NCBI GenBank assembly: GCA_037178975.1
Contig: JASJZH010000004.1
Coordinates: 2,976,001 to 3,040,000, forward strand
Direction of reading: 5' to 3'
Source of the DNA: Oscheius tipulae
Lineage: Eukaryota > Nematoda > Chromadorea > Rhabditida > Rhabditidae
Length of the DNA stretch: 64,000 bases
Under the pieces are notes generated by a model. That model saw nothing but the letters and a program-made list of their open reading frames with translations, did no database searches and was not told the origin of the DNA. Positions 21,672 through 32,100 of the stretch are shown here, piece after piece. Every line of letters starts with the position of its first letter. Position 1 is the stretch's first letter. Made by a program: the position numbers and the translations under genes.

Positions 21672-22522
21672 TTAGGCATTGATCTCGGACTTTTGACGGA
21701 TGGCGTAGTAAAGAGCTCCGACAGCGATGAAAAGAGCGACGGTCTCAGAAGAAATAGGAGACTTCTTGGAAAGACCAGCGTGGTTGTGGTTTTCGGTGAA
21801 AAGAGGCTTGGTTGAAGGGTTCTGAAAGAAAAGATCAGGTCGAGAAAAAGCTTGCATCATTTTGAAATTGTAGATATCTACCTAAGTGCTGTGCTCTCAA
21901 AAATAGAAAACCGCGAGCAAAACAGTAGGTCGATTGTATAAATTTTGTTATGCGTCTGCTAGTTACCTTTTTCTTTGCAGATTTACATACATGTTCAAGG
22001 TGATTGTAATAAGCAAAAACTCGGTTTTTGTGTATTTCCGTTGCATTTTGCTGGCAAACTTGAATTCTTCTGATCCACCGTTAATCAAAAGAAATCTTTC
22101 AAAACCAACTAACCTTCTTGTAGGCAGCAATTCCATCCTCATCGTAGACCTTGATGTTGAAAGTGCGGGCAGAAGCGGCGTCGTTCTCGAGGTACCATGA
22201 AACCTGGTATTTGGAAGTCTCCTCGGAAGCGGCCATGGGGTAGATCTTGTTGTCGATCACAGCATAGAAAGGCACGTCCTGAAAAACCTTTAGTTTAATA
22301 CTATAAAACAGAACTCACTCTGACGTTGTTGGCACAGGTGAGGGCGAACTCGGCTACGAAGGTTGTGTGGAAGTGGAAGAATCCATCAGTAGTGGAGTAT
22401 GTGGTTGCGCTTTGCTTGGGCGAGTCGCACTTACCACCTAATAACGGTTGATTGACAACTTTGACTAGAAACTAACCGAGAGCAACGGCGACAAAAGCCA
22501 GTACGACGGCGATCTGCAGCAT
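21672..22522 (-). CDS. SSR4: Translocon-associated protein delta (SSR4/TRAP-delta)
   Basis: Subunit of the TRAP complex, which assists the Sec61 translocon in the ER. About 170 residues: signal peptide [16 protein letters not shown], a luminal immunoglobulin-like domain ([72 protein letters not shown]), a short linker and one C-terminal membrane helix ([18 protein letters not shown]) with a very short cytoplasmic end (RQKSEINA). Order and key motifs match vertebrate and C. elegans TRAP-delta, including the paired Cys. The intron before NPSTKPLF is about 290 bases, long for this locus. ATG 22520-22522. It heads the minus-strand gene run and shares a 310-base divergent promoter with the CAF1 deadenylase. 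Confidence 0.93.
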
Positions 22523-22832
22523 TCCGATCGTTGATCCTGCAATACTGATCTGTTTTGTGAGAACATAGAATAGTAAGAAGGGTTTGGGAGAGGCAAAAGA
22601 GACAATAAAGCTGTGCTCGACCTGGAAAAGTGCCACAATTGTATGGATTTGCTGTTCGGTTCGTGGCAAGACCATTCACAGAAAGCGCGCCCTAATCGTA
22701 TTCAAAAATATTCTGGTTTCGATTCGTTTCCGCCGATCTCTTGTTGTCTTTTTTCTGTTTCACCTGCTTTTCTGTACAACTTCCATATGACAAACAAATA
22801 AGAAACAAAAATGAACGACTTTCAGACTCGTC

Positions 22833-23852
22833 ATGACGACGAGTATCGAAGTAAATATTCATGATGTTTGGAAAACTAATTTGGAGGAGCAATTTGCGAA
22901 AATTAGAGAGCTGATAAAGGTATCTGCTCGAGTTTCATTTCAATTCTTGCCTTCAGGACTATCCCTACATTGCCATGGACACGGAGTTTCCGGGGATAGT
23001 AGCCACGCCGCTAGGCACCTTCCGGAATCGAGAGGATTTCCATTATCAGATGCTCTACTGCAACGTAAACATGCTCAAGCTAATTCAGGTATTCTACTGT
23101 TTTGTCTCATCGACCAGCACATTCAGGTCGGCTTTTGCTTGATCAACGAGAAAGGCGACCTTCCTCCTACAGGAGACGTTTGGCAATTCAACTTCCAGTT
23201 TTCTCTGAACGATGATGTCTATGCACAAGAAAGCGTGGAGATGCTCCGTGGAGCCGGAATTGATTTTGCCCGGATGCAGGTTCATTTGGATTTAGAAGAG
23301 TACCCGTATTCCCTGTTCAGACCGACGGCATTCCTATGGAAGAGTTTGGCGAATTGCTAACAACTTCCGGACTCATTGTTGATGACCGAGTCACATGGCT
23401 AACTTTCTCTTCCGGTTACGATTTTGGTTATCTTCTGAAAGCCATCACACTCAATGAACTGCCGAAAGACGTGGGAATTTTCGAAGTTCCCTCAATATTC
23501 GCATTCAGGAAGGCCAATTTTTTCAATTCCATCGAGCTCTATTCCCGCGCAGTTACGATGTCAAGGCCCTTTTGAAACTCCCCCAATGCACAAACGCCAA
23601 GCTGAAGGGAGGCCTTCAAGAGGTTTCTCCTTGTTGTGTAACTATTTAATGTCTTCTCTTTAGATAGCCGATCAACTTGATGTGAAACGGGTAGGAGCCA
23701 ATCACACTGCCGGATCCGATGCTCTTCTCACTGCTCGTACTTTCTTCAAAATCAAACATCAATTTTTCGCGGATTCTTGGGACAAGGTTGGAGAATATGA
23801 TCCTATTACCTTAGGTTTATATCAGCCTAACCTCTATCGTCTCCAAATGTAA
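22833..23852 (+). CDS. CNOT7/8: CCR4-NOT deadenylase subunit CAF1 (CNOT7/8)
   Basis: DEDD-type 3'-5' exoribonuclease that shortens mRNA poly(A) tails in the CCR4-NOT complex. The frame opens MTTSIEVNIHDVWKTNLEEQ. Catalytic motifs: DYPYIAMDTEFPGIVATPLG (first D and E), SSGYDFGYLLKAITLNELP (second D) and GANHTAGSDALLTARTFFK (final D, with H). VGFCLINEKGDLPPTGDVWQ and FNFQFSLNDDVYAQESVEML match CNOT7. The exon ending in ARMQ joins TDGIPMEEFGEL across a 45-base intron. Stop at 23850-23852. A TTTCAG acceptor ends eight bases before the ATG, consistent with trans-splicing. Its catalytic partner CCR4 lies 30 kb away in the same window. Confidence 0.95.
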
Positions 23853-24214
23853 CAGTCACCCAGTGTTTTTCTCACCTTGAACACGTTCTTCTCTGTAATT
23901 AATAAATGCTTTTTAGACTTCATCGATTATACAAGGCCAAATCGTAGGGCTTGGGATTGGATCGAATCAGCCAAGTTCTTTGTCAAGTCGCAATATCGAG
24001 GATCTCGCCCAGGACGGCTCTATAACTGTTTCTTAAAAATGATTGTGTAAATACGCTTTATACAATGTTCTCATGTTCATTCATTCGTGGTTGAATACCT
24101 GAAAAAACTCAATGAAAATCCCAAAATTTACTCCATCCTCTGTTGATGTTCGTCAGTTCATTCTGAAAAATACCTCTGTATTCTGTTTACACTTATTGTG
24201 GCGTATCTTCTAGG

Positions 24215-24687
24215 ATGCCGTCCAACAGTAACAGCAAGCACACGATCTCCAACAAGACGAGGAAACGTCCTGGAAAAGACTACGACCAGCTTCACGAGGA
24301 TCTGAAGCCTCACAAGGCCAAGAAACTGCTGAACCAGGAGGTAACTTTCTAGCCAGAATCTTCCAAAGATTCCGTTTCAGATTGATCTAGACCTGCCAGG
24401 AGATGGTCAATTTTACTGCATCGAATGCGAGCGCTATTTCATCACGAAGGCGGTCTTGAGCAGTCATAAGAAAAGCAAGGTAACTTGATCTTCTTGTTCC
24501 AATCAAAAACATTTTGTAGCCTCACAAGAACCGTATCAGGACGCTGAAGGAAGTGCCCTATACAGTAAAAGAATCCGAGGCAGCTGGAGGGCTGGGCCAC
24601 TATCCACACGTGACGAACAAGTCGAGAGTCGAACGAGAGACGGAAATGGAGGCAGAAGAACAACCGACGGACGAAACCAAAATTTAA
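24215..24687 (+). CDS. ZNF593: ZNF593/BUD20-type C2H2 zinc-finger protein (pre-60S factor)
   Basis: Three exons, about 130 residues. The N-terminus is basic ([34 protein letters not shown]). The single C2H2-type finger is of the ZNF593/Bud20 kind: [19 protein letters not shown], then [20 protein letters not shown], followed by the conserved EAAGGLGHY motif. The yeast homologue Bud20 is a shuttling pre-60S ribosome export factor; human ZNF593 is nucleolar. The C-terminus is short and acidic. ATG at 24215 follows CTTCTAGG (acceptor-like). It lies between CAF1 (362 bases upstream) and the NT5DC gene (146 bases downstream), all on the plus strand. Confidence 0.92.
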
Positions 24688-24833
24688 ATAGATCCTGTTT
24701 ATTCGCATTGTTATGTCACGTTGTTACTTGTTATCGCATAAAAATTTACGTTATTACCAGGCTAGACAAATGTGGTGGTGCTATCCATTGTTTCCTTCAG
24801 CGAGACGACTGATTTCACCAAGCTCACAATTAG

Positions 24834-26714
24834 ATGATTCCACGGATATTTTTCATGCGGGGTTTCTCATCGCAGGTAACAGCAGCACATCTGCGACAGG
24901 TGTATAAAGACAGTAAAAAGGTGAGAAACCTGATGTAGCCGACCAATTTTTGAATGACTAGCATCTGCTGAAGACAACGAACCTTCCACGAATCGATCCT
25001 CGGGCCATCTTTGCCAACAACGAGCTAGATCTGAATAAAATTGACGTTTACGGGTTTGACTACGATTACACGTAAGTCGATGACAATTCAAATAGTCCGT
25101 CATTTCAAGGCTAGCTGTCTACACCAGAGAACTGAACGAGCTGATCTATCGAATGGCAGCGGAGCGACTCGTCAAACAGTTCAAGGTTTATATACAACAT
25201 GATTTCTGAAAAGTGACGTAGTACCCAGAGGGGATTCTGACAGTCAACTACGATATCGACTGGAGTATCCGTGGATTACACTTCGATGTCGCTAACAGTG
25301 TCCTAATGAAAGTAGATGCTTTTTCTTCGATCCAAACCGGTAGTTTCTTGATCCAAATTAGAAGTGAAGATGATTTAGGGACTGTATACAGAGGTCTCCG
25401 GCAGCTATCTGACAGAGAAGTCGGATCAATTTATCCAGGTTTCGGACTGCCAGATGTGAGAGGAAGAGACTTCCCTCAGCTCAACGACCTGTTTTCTCTG
25501 CCATGGGCTGGGCTCTTGGCCACGGTCATCCACTATTGCGACACAAATAACCTCGATTTTGATCCAAAATGTCTCTACGACGATATCGCAGTAAGTTCTA
25601 GAGAGAGCCTGAAAGATTAGTTGAGTAGTTGAGTGTTGCCCAAGTTCACACGTCGGGAGAGATGTACCGCCGAATAGGAGAACAGCTGCCCCGATATGTA
25701 CATAAAAACGAGGGACTTCTCGACTACCTGCAGTTTCTCGTCGACAACAAGAAAGAGCTGTTTGTCGTGACCAACAGTCCTTTCAGTTTCATGTGGGTCA
25801 AACAGTTCTTCAACAAAAAAGACTCAGAAACTATGGAATGACATTCATGTTGGGAGAGGACTGGCGGAAGTTCTTCAAGCACATTGTTGTTTCAGCCAAG
25901 AAACCAACATTCTTTTTCCGACAAGAGCCTTTTAGATTGTATGATGAACGGATAGGAACAGTGCGCTTTGAGAAAATAGTAAGACTGGAAGAAGGGAATG
26001 TCTATAGTGGAGTGAGTTATCTTTTTATTAAACAATGGTATATGTGTCCAGGGAAACATTGAAGACCTGTCCAAAAATGCTGGCTATGACGACAAGGGAG
26101 TACTGTACTTTGGAGACCACATTTACACAGATCTGGCAGATCCGATGCTCAGACTCGGATGGCATACGGCTGCTGTCGTCCCGGAGCTGGCTAGAGAAAT
26201 TCGAACTCAAAACGACCAGGGATACAGGTAGGTGGAGTGAGGAGCCCAAAGATTTTGAGGGGTAGAAACCACATTCAATGGCTGGAGACGCTGACAGCCA
26301 TGATCGAAAAGTACCAAGGAGCTGTACGCTCCTGTTCGGAAGGTTCGGCTATCATGGACGGGTGGAGACAGGAAAGGAATCAGATTCGGTGGGTACAGGG
26401 ACCAAACATACAAGAAAGATATTCAGCGAGCACGTGAAAGTAATGTTCAATCCTCAGTTTGGTTCTCTCTTCCGCAGCTACACTCAAATGACCTACTTTT
26501 CTCGGAGACTTTGCAGGTAAACCTATAAAAGAAGTAGTTTTATTCGTGGTTCAGATTGGCTGACATTTACACCAGCCGAGTGCCAAATCTGTTGAAATAC
26601 AGTGCCGATCACTGCTTCTTCCCTCGAAGAAACGCTCTCCCACACGAGGCTGTACATCCATGTCCTGTTCTGTTAGAAGAGGCCTCGCAAAAAGAGAAAG
26701 TTGCTCAACTCTAA
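24834..26714 (+). CDS. HAD-superfamily 5'-nucleotidase domain protein (NT5DC2/NT5DC3-like)
   Basis: About 12 exons, roughly 490 residues. The haloacid dehalogenase nucleophile motif DxDxT is present in [19 protein letters not shown]. Later motifs are [19 protein letters not shown] (lysine-loop region), [10 protein letters not shown] and [20 protein letters not shown] (the acidic GDxxxxD motif), then [13 protein letters not shown]. The layout and the C-terminal block [20 protein letters not shown] match NT5DC2/3 and cytosolic purine nucleotidase relatives; substrate is not established for NT5DC proteins. The ATG at 24834 has an in-frame stop immediately upstream and gives a basic, Phe/Arg-rich start ([14 protein letters not shown]) that could be a mitochondrial presequence. 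One 35-base intron (after FSFI) is needed to keep the frame. Confidence 0.9.
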
Positions 26715-26812
26715 TGCCTTGAAATGAAAATAAAATGATAACATTGTTCAAGGACAAAATGAATATTTACGAGCATGTGGAGGAATGTGACAAACTTGTT
26801 AGTTAGGCACGA

Positions 26813-27462
26813 GAATCAGCAGATGGGTAAGCTCGAACAAGACGGACTTCTGCCTTCGGTCGATCACTGTTGTCTGTGTCAACTCTTCCCATGTTCTGAA
26901 CGACCTAAACCACAAAACTGTTAGCAAATAATACAATTTCACCTTCATTCCAGCAGCAACTCGTCCGAAAATAGTATGCTTACCATCCAAATGCTGAGTA
27001 GGAGCCAGGGTTATAAAGAACTGAGATCCGTTTGTGTTTGGACCTGCAAACAATTTAGTTCCTTTATGAAAAGGAGTAACCCATACCAGCATTGGCCATT
27101 GACAGAATTCCTGCTCCTGTATGTTTCAGGCGCTCGTCAATTTCGTCAGCAAAACGATCTCCATAAATAGAGGCCCCTCCTCGGCCGGTTCCCGTAGGAT
27201 CACCTCCTTGAATCATGAAATCTGAGAGGGAGTGTCTGCTGCAAACAAATAAGCTAACCAGCAATAATTCGATGAAAAATAGTCCCATTATAGTATCCTC
27301 TTCTCGAAAGCTCGACAAAGTTTCGGCATGTTTTAGGTGCATGATCCCAGTACATTTCGAACGATATCTTGCCCATGCTGAATTGTTTTGATACTATCAC
27401 GAAAAATTTTTAGCTAACCTCGTTTCTAGGGTAACATATGGAGGCTTCTCAATTCCGGCCAT
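26813..27462 (-). CDS. PPIL1: Peptidyl-prolyl cis-trans isomerase-like 1 (PPIL1, spliceosomal cyclophilin)
   Basis: Cyclophilin-type prolyl isomerase; PPIL1 is recruited to the activated spliceosome by SKIP. Five exons, about 165 residues, single cyclophilin domain as in human (166). Opening [20 protein letters not shown] and [20 protein letters not shown] match PPIL1. The catalytic Arg (FHRII), Phe-Met-Gln-Gly (DFMIQGG), [20 protein letters not shown] and FGRV are all present, so activity is expected. The end ([20 protein letters not shown]) also matches. ATG 27460-27462 in an AAGATGG context, stop 26813-26815. It is divergent from ATG3. Confidence 0.95.
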
Positions 27463-27902
27463 CTTGGTCTGTCTAAAGTACACAATTAGTGGTTTTACCT
27501 AGAATAGAAAGAAGTAAAACAAGAAGTATCATAACATTCATAGAGGCCAGCATTCGAAATCAACGAGAAAAAAAGAATTTGAATTGCGCGCGTTGTTTAG
27601 GCGTCAAAACCCTATCTTTGTTGGATTTTAATCGGAAACTGCTCATATGACTTCTTGTTACATGTCCATCAGTCCATTTTTCGATCGTTCTGATCAGGTT
27701 TAGCCTTTTCCCAAAGCCTAATACACGATAAAATACCATATCAAACACTTCCTCACCTTCTCACAGCAGAGTATCTCTAGGAAAGCATGTTCGAGGCGGT
27801 TTCACTAGAAAAAAAACTTTTGTGTGACCGTAAGAATCGATAGCATCCGCTTTCTCACCTATCCGACCAGTTCAAAACAAGAAATAGCATCTTTCCAGGT
27901 GA
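27463..27902. other. Divergent promoter region between PPIL1 and ATG3
   Basis: About 440 bases without a supported gene. It ends with ATCTTTCCAGGTGA directly before the ATG3 start codon, a probable trans-splice acceptor. Confidence 0.5.
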
Positions 27903-28972
27903 ATGGACCTCCAGAATCTCGTCAACAACGTGAAGCGTTTCGGTCTGAACGTGGCCGAGAACTTCGTCTCCGTTCCGAAAGAGAGCAAGTTCCGAGAGAG
28001 TGGAGTTCTGACTCCGGAAGAGTTTGTCGCAGCTGGTGATCATCTTGTTCATCATTGTCCCACATGGAAATGGGCCAAGTGCGGAGATCCGAAGAAGTAA
28101 GTCAACCCATGCGACCATAGCATTCTCCAAGGTTCCGAGACTGGCTCCCCGAGGACAAACAGTTTCTCATCACGAAGAATGTCCCTTGTCACAAGAGGTG
28201 CCGCCAGTTGATGGCTTACGATCCGTCTAAAGAAAAGGTTGGTCTATCGCCATGTCTTTACTTTAACCTTGGGCAGATTCTTTCGTGGAATGAAGTTGGA
28301 GCGGAAGATGGATTCGCGGGAGATGAGGACAGTGGGTGGGTGGATACTCATCACGGGGATGACGGTTCCGGTGCCAACAACTCACAAGCCGTTGATATCG
28401 GAGCCCAAGTGAGCGTTGAGCCCGAAGAGGAAGAGGACGCGATCATGGACCTCGACGACTTTGCTGACTCTGAGGAGCTGGACAATATTGATCCCAACAG
28501 GTAGCCATAGGTTTGAATTGATAAAACAGAGATCTCAGGTTCGTCGTCCAGAAGAAAGAGTTCACCGCAGAGGTCACGAAACCGAGAACCTATGATCTTC
28601 ACATCTGCTACGATCTCTATTATCGTGTTCCTCGGCTCTTCCTTATTGGATACGACGAGAACCGTCAACCGCTGACCATCGATCAGACAAACGAGGACTT
28701 TTCTGTGGTAAGTCCTATGCGAATGAGTTGCGAAACAGTTTCAGGATCACGCGAACAAGACAATCACCTTTGAGCCACACACGTCTCTCGACTGTGACAT
28801 GCCGTCTGTCCATCCCTGTCGTCATGCGGAGACCATGAAACGACTGATGGATCAGTACGCTGAGAATGGGAAAGATCTGGCTGTCCACGAGTATCTGCTC
28901 ATCTTTCTGAAGTTCGTACAGGCTGTCATCCCTACCATCGAGTACGACTTCACTCGTTCCATCAAACTCTAA
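27903..28972 (+). CDS. ATG3: ATG3, E2-like conjugating enzyme for ATG8 lipidation
   Basis: ATG3 transfers ATG8/LC3/GABARAP from the E1 ATG7 to phosphatidylethanolamine on autophagosomal membranes. The N-terminal amphipathic helix and body ([52 protein letters not shown]) match ATG3. A flexible acidic region ([20 protein letters not shown]) carries the ATG7-binding segment. The E2-like core has [30 protein letters not shown] and the active-site motif [16 protein letters not shown] with the catalytic Cys, then [20 protein letters not shown]. Five exons. The C-terminus ends FTRSIKL. Start 27903, stop 28970-28972. Confidence 0.96.
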
Positions 28973-29152
28973 CTCATCATCATGTACATTGCCGAAGACA
29001 TTAAACATTTTATGCATAGCTGAGTAATCACAGGGCATGAGTTTCGAATCGTGGAATCACAAGTGAACGGTTTTGACTAAAGTGAATTTTTTTGAGTGAG
29101 TAGATCACAACGACCAGAAGAGAAGAAGGGAATAAATAAGCTATGTACAGAA

Positions 29153-32100
29153 CTAGTTGATCTTCCAGAAACCGATTGTCTGATCACTGGAAGCGGTAAA
29201 CAGCAGGTAGTCGTTGGTGCAGACACCGTTGATAGACTCTTGGTGTGCCTTTTGGATCTGAAGTTTGTGCTTAAGTTGGTCTTTTGAAAGGTTACCTCTT
29301 CAACGAGCTTCATCCTCCGACTAGATGTAACATCCCAGAACTTGACCGTTCCTTCCTTACAAACCGACGTCAACAGAGGACGTCCCTGAGTTAGTCCGGT
29401 CAGGCACATTCCCTGAATGTAGCTGTTGTGCGCCTTTAACTCTAGATGGTCTCTCTTGTAGTCGGTCAACGAAAACTTCATAATGTTCTGGACGGGTTCA
29501 ATGAACAAGAGAACACTTTTTCAAGTCACCATGTCTTTTCCAGCTGTGTAGAGTTGGCCGGCGAGAGCGACGGTGCAAGTGACATTGTCGTAGTGAGGAG
29601 GCGTGAATTCGACAGCCGGCTCATGGACTCCCTCTCCTAGAAAAGTCAATTTTCTTCCTTATCAGGATTGATCTTACCTCGCGGACTGACTTCGTAGGCT
29701 TTGACATAATGATCTCTGCTTCCAGTGAAGACGAAAGGTACTTCATCTTCGTTGTTGGTTACAGAGAGACACGAGACTTCGGATCTGAATTCTTTTGGTC
29801 AGCCGTCTTTTGAACCACCCTACTTTGGACTATGAGCTGCTCCTCCGAGTCGCCCGAACGAAGCCCATCTGGAGATATCCCATATCCTCACGTCTCCAGC
29901 AAAGGTCGTGAACAGAAATCGTCCCAGACTGTCTACCTCGGCCGCATTGACCATCGTCTCCAAGAAGGGCATTGTGTTTTGTCTGGAGCCAACGGGTCCC
30001 CCGTCGCCTGAAATTATTGACCACATCTTTAGACTCTCCTTGGGGAGTCTCTAACTACTCGAAACAATGTCAATGGACTTTCTAACTGACCTTCGATGAC
30101 TTGACCACTGGATTGGAGAACACGTATGCAGCTCTGTGTCCTCAGATCCCAGACGCGAACTTGGTACATAGACACTGTCAGGGCCAGCTGAGACTGAGGA
30201 ACGAACTTGACAGCATGCACATTGTTCGGATGGACTCCCAGGGTCTTGATCTCTTGTCCAGTAGTGAGATCCCATAGCTTGGCTGTTCGGTCTGGAAAGA
30301 AACTGTTCCCTGTCGTGTAAAGTTTAAACCTTTGGAACCAGACAGTAAGAGGTCATTGGTAGCTGCAACTGAAGAAATACTCTTAGAGTGTCCGTCGAGA
30401 GTATGAGTTCGAGTAACGACTCGACTGGCTAGATTACTTTTAACCTGGACTATTCTGCCTTGTTTTCTAGAAATTGTTTCGATTAGTGGCTTGGTTGGTC
30501 AGGGAGGATAACCAAGTGAGTGTCTAATGATAAGTGGCTACGATAGAGTTACTACAGCTGACCCATAAAGCAACATAACATCAAAACTGAGTAATAAGAG
30601 TTAGAGCCAACCGATTAATGAGTGAGCTTGGCGAAGCTTCTGCCGACCAGGCTGGCACCAATCGGGCAAAGACGGACTTTGGTGGTCGTTGCGGTTCTTC
30701 TGTCTCGGTCAACGAGGGCAGACGACCGGCTGATCGCATTCGTGTGAGGCTGAAATACACGAGACAGGACTAAATGAACGAGAAGAGCAGGCAGACCCAT
30801 TGCGTGGAGGAGGCAGAGGTTGAGTTGGACGAGACGTCGACGGACCAATTGTGGCACGAACACGAGTATTACGATGGAAAGGTGGATGAGTGGCGGATGA
30901 AGATGGAGGAAGGGGCACACTGAATGAGAATCGGCAAGTCACACAAGCGGTTAACATGCGAAAGAGAGGCACAAGAAGAGAGCAACCACAACTCACAACT
31001 TCCTCCTATCCTTCTTTTCCTCCTCGTTCGGAATCTGATCTCCAATCGGCTTCTCCTGATCCGACATCGGGTACAGCAGTTCCTCCACATTCGATGTTCT
31101 TCTTCGAATCTTGTAGTGTCCATCAGACGATTCTACACTTTTCATTTGTTCCTACAATTAAATGTTTACCAGTGTTAGTGGGAGAAGGGTTCTCGTTCCG
31201 GAGAGATGGAGAACGATGTCTGTTCCGGAGTCCCTTCTCGAGGACATCTTCCAGATCGTTGGCTGAAATGGATGAGATGGTCGTTCAGCTGATGTCACTT
31301 CACGTGCTCATCGGATCCGTAAACAGCCTACTCTTTTTCTGCCCCTTAATCCCCTCTTCGTCTAAAAACGAATCGAGCACTCTCATCTCATTTGCCATTC
31401 TCTGTATAATTTCCGGGAGAGGCGTGGACGTGACAGCAGCCACTGACAATGCCCCTCTCACTCACATAATTTATCTGATGGTGAGAGAGCAAAAGACAAT
31501 TTGATTCGCCAGCCAGATATTTGTGGAGAGTCCTCCTCCAGTCAACAATCTTCCCATTCCCCGCCCCGAGTAATTAAAGCCTACCAAGGTCCTTGTCTTT
31601 TCCCTCGATGATCTCGCTCAGCAGCTGCTGGCTCATGAAAGACTGCTGTTCCAATTGTTGAATTCGAGCCTCGAGTTCCTGAAAAAGACATTCATTCGTC
31701 GCGGCTCTGCGCTCTTCTGATAGATGTCCTCTGCCTCGTTCCTCATTCTAATTAATTGTGCCCAGGCTCCAAAATGTAGGAATCGAAATCTCGCAAACAG
31801 CAACACACACCCTCTACACGACAGGCGCGTCTCGTCCCTCTTTTAATAGCAGCCGCTTTTTTGCCCACTCCCATTTTATACCTCGTCTCGTCATGACTAA
31901 ACAGAAATCAGCTGCTTCTGATCCGCTCTCTCTGGAAGCATCTCCTACTCATAAACATCCCATTTCTGTCTCTTGTTTTCATTGTCTCCTCTTGTCCCCA
32001 GAGGAGTCTCTTACCATCTTGGTCGCTCTCAGATTGGCGGCCGAGACTCCGTGTTCCATGCATTGGGTATAGAGATGTTGTAGGAGGTACTTCGCCTCGA

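Noticed and set aside
30869-31123. Arg/Cys-rich minus-strand frame in the KIF21 linker
   Set aside because: The alternative acceptor ending GTGTAG gives the KIF21-like [18 protein letters not shown] sequence in another phase, so this frame is a shadow.
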